64,000 nt of DNA from Cadophora sp. MPI-SDFR-AT-0126 (taxonomy: Eukaryota > Ascomycota > Leotiomycetes > Helotiales > Ploettnerulaceae): assembly GCA_020747065.1 (NCBI GenBank), contig JAGMVK010000016.1, positions 1 through 64,000 on the forward strand. Reading direction: 5' to 3'. Every line of letters begins with the position of its first letter. Position 1 is the stretch's first letter. Below are positions 11,387-20,709 of the stretch, in pieces. Under the pieces are notes generated by a model that was given only the letters and a program-made list of their open reading frames with translations, had not been told where the DNA came from and did not search any database. A program made the position numbers and the translations under genes.

Positions 11387-13901
11387 ATGGGTCAACCATC
11401 CACCCAAGCAAGCAATGCAATCATCTACTTATCATATGGTGCATTCCTGTATGTGGCAGCAGACTTCAACTCCATCCTTTGGATTGAGCATGCTGACTTG
11501 TCCCAAGGGTATTTGGGTGCTATATTGCATGGAAATTGAGACACCAGTCTAAGGTATTTCCCAGCCATGAGCACCACAACAGACAGGCACTATCGACTTG
11601 ATTCTGACTTCTGAACAGGGCGATTATCTCTCATCAAACAGGACTCAAACTGGTTAGATTCCACACCCATATCTCACCGTAACTTCTTCTGCGACCTCCA
11701 GAGATTTTCGGTTCATAGACACAATTTCAACGATTCCTTTCCCCCAACCCCTCCCGCGGAAACATATCCATTTGCTGACTAGTGAAAAGCGTTGCCTCTG
11801 GCCTTGAACTTCATTGCGTCTGGTTAGTAGTACTCATACGCGAAAGTTAAAATTGGAATCAAGATGCGGCAGTCCATGAAACCACCCACCAAGCAGACGC
11901 AAAGCAGGCAATTTGGATCAAAGCTCGAGAGCGTGAGAAAGAGATCCGATCGTAAAGAGGTTCGTATCTGTAAACATCGCTGGTCCTCTTGGAAATCTCT
12001 GTCTTGAGCGTGTCTCCGTGACCTGACTCTCGATGGAGATTCTGCTAGGAGGACTAGCGCGGCTTCACTACGGGCGCAGAGTTGAAACAGTTACCTGTGA
12101 TCCAACTTCTTATAAAGAGATCTTTGGTCCTGTGGAAATGAAGCTGAGATTGCACCGTGAAACCCGAACAAGATAATGCTTGCGTGGGAAAGTGTCTGCC
12201 GCTTTGAAGAATTCCTGTCCCCTAAAGATTTTGAAGCTAACATTAATATTCTGAATACTGTAGCACTCGGATCCGGTATCCTCTTTGCATATCCTCAGCT
12301 TGCAACCATAACTGGCGTCCAAGGAGTTGTGGTTTATGCGGTTGCTTCTGCAGCACCTCTCATGATCTTTGCCCTACTCGGACCTATCATAAGAAAGAAA
12401 TGTCCGGAAGGATTCGTCTTGACAGAATGGACGAGACAACGCTATGGCATCATCACAGCCCTCTACTTGTCATTCCTCACACTCGTGACCATGTTTCTCT
12501 ATATGGTCGCAGAACTCTCTGCTCTGCAACAAATCATGACAGCTCTTACAGGAATGGGTAAGTCCTTTTCGGATGTCGCTTCTTCGCCCTGGCGAAGCCT
12601 TGGCTTAGACGAGTTGGCATTCAATATCCACAGTGGCCCCATTGTTCAGGTGCTAACTGTGGCTTAGACGGGCTTCCCATGGTTATTGTAGAGTGCGTAG
12701 TTACAACGATATATACATGTGAGAGACACCTGATCCTCGATTGCTTCTCGACTAACTGGAAGATTCAAGCTCTGGGAGGGTTCAAGATTTCCTTCATCAC
12801 GGATAACATCCAGGGTGCAATGGTCGTCGGATTGAGTAAGCAGTAACGGCTTACATGCTCGACACATGCTAACATTTCTCTCCAGTCATCATAGCTACCA
12901 TCACTGTCGGCGTTGAAACGAAGATAGACACGTCCCTCATCGACTCGTCTGGTCTCACCAAGCCTAGCTTGCTAGGCTGGCAACTCCTCTACATTCTCCC
13001 AGTTGCGATATTGACAAATGACTTTTTCCTCTCCAACTTCTGGATCCGAGCTTTCGCGTCCAAGACAGATAAGGATCTCTGGATCGGAATTTCTATGGCT
13101 GCCGTTGCGGTACTGATCATCCTTACCCTCGTTGGTACTTCTGGCCTTATTGCTACTTGGTCCGGAGCATTCGATCCGACCAACCCAGAACAGGACGGTA
13201 GCATTGCCTTCTTTCTTCTCCTCGAGCAACTGCCTGCCTGGACGGTTGGAATCGTACTAGTCATGGTGGTCTCCCTCAGTACGGCCGCTTTTGACAGTTT
13301 TCAGTCTGCCATGGTATCCACAGCCTCCAACGATCTCTTCCGCAATAAACTCAACATCTGGTGGATTCGTGGAGCAGTGATTCTCATCATCTTTCCGGTA
13401 GTAGTCATTGCCCTGAAAGCACCGAGCATCCTTCAAATCTACCTTATTTCGGACCTCGTCTCGGCTTCCACAATTCCAGTCTTGATCTTGGGATTGAGCG
13501 ACCGCTTCTACTGGTGGAGAGGGTTCGAGGTGGTTGTTGGTGGGCTTGGTGGTATCCTCTCCGTTTTCATCTTTGGAGCTATTTACTTTGGTAGCGCTTT
13601 ACAGGGAGCCAAGCTCATGCTCTTAGAACAAGGATTGTATGGTAATGACTGGAGTGCATTTGGGGCCTTTGTTGCTGCCCCTGTTGGTGGTGTGCTCTGG
13701 GGCTTCGGCGCCTTGGCTGTGAGACTCACCTACCGTTTCTTTGAGGCCAGGATTAGGGGCCATCGTTTTGACGCTCTTGATCGCCCGGCCTATCTCGCCA
13801 GCCGAGTAGACGGTGCTTCTGAATACGCCGATGGCGATGGGATCGACAATGATCCCCAGGCTGGTCTCGTCACTGTCGGCCACAAAGGAAAGTTCTTCTG
13901 A
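11387..13901 (+). CDS. sodium:solute symporter family transporter (Dur3-like)
   Basis: Model: exons 11387-11448, 11508-11553, 11619-11652, 11790-11822, 12264-12557, 12668-12718, 12770-12835, 12886-13901 (533 aa). The protein is almost entirely hydrophobic, about 13 membrane helices. SSS-family features: the ALGSGILFAYPQLATITGVQG block of helices 1-2, LTEWTRQRYG, a TSLGGFKISFITDNIQG block (sodium-site region of the LeuT fold) and STAAFDSFQSAMVSTASND (helix 8 region). Fungal Dur3 proteins import urea and polyamines; they are usually longer (about 650-700 aa), so this is probably a shorter sister subfamily and the substrate is unknown. The 5' part is split into four tiny exons (62, 46, 34 and 33 nt), and intron 4 is 441 nt, long for this genome. 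The C-terminal 50 residues are hydrophilic and cytoplasmic. Confidence 0.85.
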
Positions 13902-14214
13902 GCTATCAAACGGCCGGAGCAACCGCGCACGCTGGGTCAATGAGGATTGCGGTGATGTCGGCGATAGGGAGGGCAGCACTGATGTGAATTGCGATGAGAA
14001 GAGTGTTATTTCATTCACATGTTTTCCGGATCAAAGGGTTTAGTGGACTTGGTCATTTGACCTCAGCCACTATATCTGATATCTTCTCCATATTTTGTAC
14101 ATAGTCTACACCCTGCTTGCTTCTCTGAGGTAAGCAGTTCCTCGAATCTATCAGTCTACAAAGTATTGTACATACATCCTTTCGGCACGTGGCTGTCAAC
14201 TCCTCCTCGTCTGA
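13902..14214. other. convergent intergenic spacer
   Basis: About 310 bases between the ends of the symporter gene and the mitochondrial Tim44-like gene, which converge. Only untranslated tails are expected; nothing else seen. Confidence 0.6.
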
Positions 14215-15150
14215 CTATTCAAGCTTCTTCCTCTCCCACTCCTCGATATCTTCTAACGTGGTTTCCGAAGTTGTCCCCCAAACCTGCCAGTCGCCCTCTT
14301 TCCACCTGTCCGTCGTCCTCTGAACCACCACGTACTCCTCGACGTCTTTCTCCTTCCCAGATCCTGGCACCATTTCCAACACACCACCCTTTCCTTTGAT
14401 CCACCTCGTCAACTTCTGCCTGGAAGAGATACGAACAACTGCTTGTCTGATAGCACCGCCTTCTATTGGAAACCTCGCACCTCGATGAGATATCAATTTT
14501 GACCCCTTGTTGTACTTCACCAGCTCCCAAACTACCTTCTCTCCCCGTTGTCTGTTGCCTATGCGAGTTCGAAAGCTGTCAAAGATTCCGTCGGCGCACA
14601 TCTTTCGCAATGTAGTAACATCGCCCTCTGCAAAGCTTGTATACATTTGTCTGTGGAGTGCGACAGCTGTCGGAGTGATTTTCGAACGAGATAGCTTTAT
14701 GGTGCGCTTGAAGAAGCCCTTCTTCGCTGGCGATGCGATCCATAATACTAATAACGATACTCGGTCTCGTAAGCGGGATTTGACATGTTCCCATCGAAGT
14801 TTTGCAAAGGAGGAGGGAGAGTCAAATAGGCGCGGCGCATTGCTACCTGTGGGAGTTACAAAGGTATCTGAGACGGGATTGTCAGTATACGCCGGGCGAG
14901 GGAGAAAGACACACACACACTCGAGAAGTCCAACATCAGAAGGATACTTCTGCATTTCCTTTGACGCGACTCTCATACTACGATCGGGGGTTTGACGTGG
15001 ACGCTGAGGCTGCATTGACCGGTCCTGGTAATAAAGAGCAGAGGATTGGGAGAAGCATTGTCGTCGTATGGAAGGGGGTTGGACTCGGAGAGCTTGGAGG
15101 ATTGGCAGTGGCCGCCGGACTGAGATCATATGTGCCATGGTGATTGACAA
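14215..15150 (-). CDS. mitochondrial Tim44-like domain protein (mL45/Mba1 type)
   Basis: The N-terminus is rich in Arg, Ser and Gln with no acidic residues for about 40 positions (MISVRRPLPILQALRV), as expected of a mitochondrial presequence. The C-terminal 200 residues fit the Tim44-like/mL45 fold: LHRQMYTSFAEGDVTTLRKMC, GIFDSFRTRI, AVVRISSRQKLTRW, EEYVVVQRTTDRWKEGDWQVWG. Relatives anchor the mitochondrial ribosome at the inner membrane (Mba1, mL45). A probable 51-nt intron lies at 14868-14918 (GTGTGT donor inside a CA/TG repeat, TACTGAC branch site, CAG acceptor); it is divisible by three and free of stops, so the frame is open with or without it (311 or 294 aa). Three in-frame Met codons (15150, 15138, 15129) precede the presequence; the true one is uncertain. 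It converges with the symporter gene. Confidence 0.7.
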   Translation of the reverse strand: MSITMAHMISVRRPLPILQALRVQPPSIRRQCFSQSSALYYQDRSMQPQRPRQTPDRSMRVASKEMQKYPSDVGLLECVCVFLPRPAYTDNPVSDTFVTPTGSNAPRLFDSPSSFAKLRWEHVKSRLRDRVSLLVLWIASPAKKGFFKRTIKLSRSKITPTAVALHRQMYTSFAEGDVTTLRKMCADGIFDSFRTRIGNRQRGEKVVWELVKYNKGSKLISHRGARFPIEGGAIRQAVVRISSRQKLTRWIKGKGGVLEMVPGSGKEKDVEEYVVVQRTTDRWKEGDWQVWGTTSETTLEDIEEWERKKLE

Positions 15151-16060
15151 TAGTACACAACGGTGGGAAGGGAGAGTGCAGGAACGCGATGCTGAAGGTC
15201 GTCAGCAGCGCCAAGTTGAGCTTCCTGAAGCAAGCACACATTTTTTTTTTTGAACTCGGGTCGGGGTCGTCGGCCAAACCTCCGTCCTCACTCACGGACT
15301 CAGTGCAGCAAATTGACAGTCAGAGGCGATATGTTTCCAGAACACCCTTGAGCACGACTTTTTCAAATGAAGTAGTAATTAGAGAACAATGTGGAGCAAA
15401 GGAGTCTTTAGCTCAAAGTTTTCGGGCTACTGACCAGGATATCCTCTGTTTTATGAGGACATTCGTCTCTCATGCTCTCGATCAACACAAGCCATTAAAC
15501 ATCGCCCACCTCATGAGTGGCTGAATTTGGACTTATAGATGATGAATGGGATCTGGACTGTAAAAAGACAACCGGAGCCAAATACTATGGTTGTCTTTTG
15601 GGAAGAGATAGGAGAGAAGTAACTGGGCAAGGTGAACAGAGCCTCTTCTTCATTCTACACAAGAAGCTTATTCACTTCCAATCAATTATCACAACAATCA
15701 ATTAAAGCCACTGTCTTAAGAGCGAGTAAAGTTGTGTGTAATCATCATATTGGCGGCCGGAGTCTACGCCGACCTTTGTCCTAGAGGAGTGCCGGGCCGA
15801 GCTAACACTGCTGCCAACACACACGCTGTAAAGAGCAAGTCGCAAAGACCAGTGCCGAAACAAAGAAGAAATATATCATCCCCAATTCCCATGTCATCAA
15901 TGCGTTCTTGTGAAGAATCCGCGGGTATCAATCGAAACGCCCAGATCGAAGCAAGTCATAAACGAGGCGAGGCCAGAAGCTGAAAGAAAAGGGTTTCGTG
16001 CAAGCACACTTCTATCGAAGGTCCTCGTAATGACGGTTCGTGGGGAAGAATTCGACTGGC
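15151..16060. other. intergenic, no gene seen
   Basis: Promoter side of the mitochondrial Tim44-like gene and 3' side of eIF1. Short frames on both strands lack motifs. An 11-base T run lies at about 15241. Confidence 0.5.
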
Positions 16061-16795
16061 TTAGAAACCATGGACCTTGATATGGTGTTAGCTGTACATC
16101 GCTGCCACGAGGACCCACACAGATTTACCTTAATGGTCTTGGCATCAAGCTCCAGGCCTTCTTTCTTGTCCGTGAGGAACTCCTGAACATCCTTGCGCTG
16201 ATCGCCCTGAAGCTGGATCACCTCTCCCATCTCAGTATCAACGACGATGGTGCCATTGCAAGCTATCGCACATGTTTAGTAGATTGGCCCGCCATAAGGC
16301 CACGACTATAGTGACGTACCGAACTTCTTCTTAATGACCTTCAGAATCTTCTTTTGGTCGAATTTCTTGGGGAGACCTTGGACAGTGGTCAGAGTCTTAC
16401 GACCATTTCGCTCTGTTGTAGATACAATTGAATTAGCCGGCCTGTCTTCCCAGCTTTGTATGGCGCCGACGATGGCACATGTGCCACTCCAAGAGTCTGT
16501 GAGGGAGAGCACTTACGCTGAATACGAATGTGGATGTAATTTTGGGACTGCTTGGTCTCTCCGGTATCTTCGTCGGCTTCGGCGAAGGGGTCTGTATAAC
16601 AAGGGACGTCAGCGCGTGCAGGTAGTTTTGAGAACTCCTACGGTAAGAAGGGGAGCGGAGGCTGAAAGAGGATGGCCTCGAAGTAAGATAGCCTTGACAA
16701 GCGGACGTCTCTATAAAGACGCGCCATCCATGTCGCGACCGGAGGATGATGCATGACATAGACTTACCGAAGGTCTTGAGATTTTCGATTGACAT
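16061..16795 (-). CDS. SUI1: translation initiation factor eIF1 (SUI1)
   Basis: Model on the minus strand: exons 16768-16795, 16517-16591, 16320-16412, 16129-16262, 16061-16075 (114 aa; the last exon codes only Val-His-Gly-Phe-stop). The protein matches eIF1 throughout: MSIENLKTFDPFAEADED, NYIHIRIQQRNGRKTLTTVQ, GLPKKFDQKKILKVIKKKF, CNGTIVVDTEMGEVIQLQGD and KEGLELDAKTIKVHGF. eIF1 binds the 40S subunit near the P site and enforces accurate AUG selection during scanning. Length and intron density are normal for the family in filamentous fungi. The start codon lies in a poor context (TTT before ATG, T after), in line with the autoregulation known for eIF1 genes. Very firm identification. Confidence 0.97.
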
Positions 16796-16801
16796 AAACT
16801 C
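16793..16801 (-). promoter_or_regulatory. weak start-codon context of eIF1
   Basis: On the minus strand the eIF1 start reads TTTATGT: T at -3 instead of a purine, and T at +4. Poor contexts at eIF1 starts are conserved across eukaryotes and allow eIF1 to repress its own translation. The sequence shows the context; the regulation is inferred from the family. Confidence 0.6.
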
Positions 16802-18473
16802 GAGTGTTCCTGGGGTCCTTGGGGGCAGGGTTTGTTGTGGAAAAGACGAACGGATAATAGAGCGAGATAGTTTCGCTGTATTAGATAGAAGACGAAGATC
16901 TGGTGTGTTTTCGGTGATGCGGTTCGATGTGGGATTGTTGTTACTGCAGAGTGGAATGAGGTGAAGATGTTGTAGAGAAGAGGGTCTGGTGTTGTGTTGT
17001 GTTGTTTTATTGAAGTTGGATCGGAACGAAGTGGACAAGGCGGCGGGCGGCGGGCGTGGAGGGGTTTTCTAGGTAAGAGTGAGAGAGAACGAGGCGAAGG
17101 AGGCAGGAAGGAGAGAGAGGGAGGGGAAGGGAAGGGAGTGGAGGGGCTAGAAACGGAAGGAGAAAAAGAGCTAAGACTTGCCAGGCGTAGCGTGGCGTGC
17201 TGCCTGAGTCAACACGTGAGGTGGCCGGCCATGACTGACTGGATTCTTATTTGCTTCGAGGCTGAGCGGAGCTGAGCTGAGCTGAGCAGAGCAGAGCAGA
17301 GCATTGCAGAACCGATCGATCGCCACTGGTACCAAAATCAACCGACCCGACCCTTTTGGCTCAAGCTCACTTCCTGTCTTCTCCATACAGTGCCACGCAC
17401 ATACAGTACATACATACTTCCATCTTCTGTCCTTTGTTCTTTGGTGACTATAAGGGTGAATCACCTCTCGACTGTCACGCTTCAATGTTTCGCTGTTCGC
17501 CCATGCACGTCATTGATTCGACGCGAGGCTGGGTCTTGAGCTTCTAGGCTTCTAGGCTTCTGGGCTTCTGGGCTCGGCAGCAGGCAGGCCTGGTACTAAA
17601 TCGCAATGCCATTCCAAGGAGCGAGCTCTTGAGCAGCATCATCCAGTCCTCCACATTCGCATCCACATCCATATCCATATCCATATCCATATCCATGTCA
17701 ACGACTCATGCATGTACTACACCGTGAACATAGACAACCTGCTCCTTCCACTATCTGTCTATCAGAATACAACCCCACATCTACATTTAGAGACTGCATT
17801 CGCTAAGCTTTGAAAGCCCTCCCAACAGGCTTCAACAAGTCTCGGGGGCAATACTCAAAGTAGACTGAGACTGTCTCCTAGAGCTGGATTGTTCATTGAT
17901 GAACGCTAGCACCCTTGCCTGAGAACTCCTCGACTTCTTGGTTTGAGCCACTTTTGATCACATCATGGAAGGCTTTCGATATTTCCGCCAGATAAACTTA
18001 GATACAGATGGCCCGATCAAACCCATCTTCAACTGACACACGAAGCTGGAAGGGGAATGAACGAGGTCTCCAAAATCTAGCCGTAAAGTCGACCAGTCAG
18101 AAATGTAGCAGAGCACTAGCTCGACGTCAAACATGCATCATCAATGCCCAAAAAACAATAGCCCCTGCTCTAAATCCTTCTCCTGCTGAGCCCATTGCAA
18201 ACGGAAAGATCTACTAGTGGGTTTGAGGGGCGTCAAGAAGACAGCAATGCCTTGACGGCCTTAGCATTGGGTTTCGAGAAGGATCACTGCTTTATCCGCA
18301 ACAAGACTCTAGCCGCAAAAACGGCCTCCAGATCCATCACAGATTAACATCCTTAAGCCACTTTTCGGGTACCCTTGTAGCCATGGTCGGCTCTCGAGAC
18401 AAACCACTTGATGAAAATCCTCAAGGCTCACTCGCCCATATCAGACACAACCCAGCATCATATTTGCACAGCA
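16796..18473. other. intergenic with simple repeats
   Basis: Promoter and leader of eIF1 (pyrimidine-rich on its coding strand, purine-rich on the plus strand, to about 17170), then 1.2 kb with GAGCT/GAGCA runs (17270-17301), a hexamer array at 17659-17696 and the 3' flank of the Asterix gene. No gene supported. Confidence 0.5.
17659..17696. repeat. (CCATAT)n hexamer repeat
   Basis: About five to six copies of a CCATAT hexamer. Intergenic microsatellite with no sign of function. Confidence 0.8.
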
Positions 18474-19046
18474 TCAAGACGGAGGCGCTGCCGCTGGAGC
18501 CTCAGTGCCAGTACCAGTGCCAGGTACGGCTGGAGGAGGTAAAAACATCGGTAGATAAGTCTGTAGAATGCGTGATTAGCTGCTGATATTGAAGAAGGCG
18601 GAGGCAGGGGACGGCATACCACAACAAGCGCCATGACTATTTGATCACATTGTCAGCTATCAATTCTGTGGCACATTTGAGGATTTGGACTCACTTCCCA
18701 TTCCGACAGAGAAGTATGCCGGTTGGCTAGATGTCCTCTTCGCCTCAGCACTCTCTCCCAGCCAGTTCTGGATTGCCAAAACCACAGACGCCCTGTTTTC
18801 CATCAGCATTTGCTCCTCTGACCCGTGTATCCTGCACGTACCATCCAACGAACTTATTCCTAGTAAACATAGCAGCCATTGGCAAGGTGCTCCCAAGTGT
18901 CCCGCTGAGATCACTTGCGCTCTCCTTCGCAGGGGGGGTCTGAAATGGGATTACTGGGATGGAGGTTAGCCATTGGAGAGGAGGAGAGCTTCATAGGTGG
19001 CCGCCTTACTCAGATCCGCCCTTCGCATGTCTTTCTTCGTAGACAT
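18474..19046 (-). CDS. Asterix (PAT complex / UPF0139) homologue
   Basis: A small gene that is easily missed because it is cut into five short exons: 19010-19046, 18842-18953, 18695-18792, 18620-18636 (17 nt), 18474-18560; all phases agree, 116 aa. The protein starts MSTKKDMRRADLIIPFQ, then has a loop (SDLSGTLGSTLPMAAMFTRN), a membrane helix KFVGWASVVLAIQNWL, a short hydrophilic segment, a second hydrophobic stretch YFSVGMGIMALVVTYLPMFL and a Pro/Ala/Gly tail. This matches the layout of Asterix (human WDR83OS), an ER membrane chaperone subunit that with CCDC47 shields hydrophilic transmembrane helices during insertion. The family call rests on helix arrangement and the GTLGSTLPMAAMF...W block recalled from fungal members, not on a search. 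Branch-like CTAAC sites precede the acceptors. Confidence 0.75.
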
Positions 19047-20705
19047 GATTGCTGGTGTGTGAGATTGAATCTGAAGATCGAGAACGTCGCTGTCTATGTT
19101 TCTGTGTTCTGGATAGACAGAGGTCGGCGTCGGCGTCGGCGTCTAACTACCTAGGCTAGGCAGGGTAGGTTGTGCTGTCCAGCCGTGAAGAAGCGGCAAG
19201 CGGAGCAGGGGGAACAGCAGCAGGCCCCCTGCCTGAGGGCAACGATCTTGGCATGCTCAAATATGCTGTAGCATGCGTACCATATGGGTCATTCCCTGCT
19301 GTCCTCCCCCAGATTTCAGTCAGGTAAATAATACAGCCCGATGATCCTGTCAAAAGAATGGTCTCTCTCATCAAGCGCGATGATCAGTTTGTCTTGTCTG
19401 TCCTAATTCCCTCGGGTCGTGCTGTATTCCTACCTACCTGCAGCTCTAGCTGGAGTAACTTTCACTTCTTTTGATTGTTTCTACTTTCTTCCGACAAGTT
19501 GGTAATTCAATCACCAGTTTAGAATATTTCAAGTCAAATTCTCGTAAGCTGAGACTCAAGTAGCCAGCTGCTTGCTAAGGGTATCGTTCTCGATTTCGCT
19601 GGGCCATGCAACCAACCATATCAGGACGAGAATGCACTTCTCATAGGCAGCCTTTCTTCAAGTATTCCTAGGCGAGGAGACAACGCCCTTTTGTCACGAC
19701 GAAGTTCCAGCACCGGATGAGTGGCTGTTCGTGCTTTCCCACATCGTCCCTCTAAGATATTGAAAAGTATCTCTCCTTCTCCCTCTTTGATTTCTTGGGA
19801 GTAATGACTCTGGACAATTCTCTTCAAGGTGCAGGTGAACGGAAGTTTCTCTTACTCTTTCATTCATTTAGCCGTATACACCTCAGCATCAGAGGAGAGC
19901 GGGAGTGTAACCACCACCCTCTCTAAAAGAAAGCAAAGTTGGCAATTGGCAAGGCGCTTTAAACCACTACAGATGTGAGAGTGAAGCCAAGCACGGACTT
20001 GGATCTCCCTCAAGGACCCTACTGTCCAGTGTGATTGCAGTCGCCTGTGATACGTAACGCCATCACGGCTACTCATCGTCCAGTTCTTCTCCAGGTATAC
20101 GGAGAATATGTGCACAGCGCACCTTCCAGCCTGCATCCCGTTCCTTGCCTATGCTATGCCTATACCCTTGTCATGGCGTGCAGTAGTTGTGTGGTTGTGC
20201 TTCCCGAATCCCGTCAACACTAGCCAACAGAGGTACGGAGTAGACATCACGGCCAAGCCTCCCTGGCCTGGCCTGGCCTGCCTTGTCTGCCCCCCCTTGC
20301 TGACCTCGCCTCTCACTACCCGTCATCCTGTCCCTCCATGCCCTTGACCACTGCAGTTCCCGTCATGGTGGTGTGGTCTGGTGTTAGTTCCTTCGTCTTC
20401 ATCATACCCTCCCTCCTCCGTACAGAGCCCACATCCGCCGAGACTACGGTACAGTCCGGCCATCCATCTATCCATCCATCCCATCCCATCCACATACCCT
20501 TAACCTAACATCACATCACTCAGTCAGACATCTCCACTCTGCACCGCACCTATCTCGCGCCAACACCTTCACACGCCTTCGTGTCTTCGAGCTTCCACAT
20601 CGAACTCCTCAATTTCTTTGGACAACATCCGCGCATCTCTCAAAAGAACACTCTCCTCATTTCCCCACCAAAAATCGCATTTGCTCCCCACGAGATGGAC
20701 GAATC
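19047..20705. other. 1.66-kb divergent intergenic region between Asterix homologue and MED12
   Basis: Holds the promoters of two divergent genes. The 400 bases before MED12 are pyrimidine-rich with ATCC runs (20461-20490), typical of a fungal leader. A GGCGTC run lies at 19126-19143. No coding frame with motifs. Confidence 0.5.
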
Positions 20706-20709
20706 ATGA
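20695..20709 (+). promoter_or_regulatory. four-codon upstream ORF overlapping the MED12 start
   Basis: An ATG at 20695 opens a frame Met-Asp-Glu-Ser and stops with the TGA at 20707-20709; the MED12 ATG (20706-20708) overlaps that stop. If 20695 lies in the mRNA leader, ribosomes would meet it first and reach MED12 only by leaky scanning or by back-stepping reinitiation. Visible in sequence; the translational effect is inference. Confidence 0.6.
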
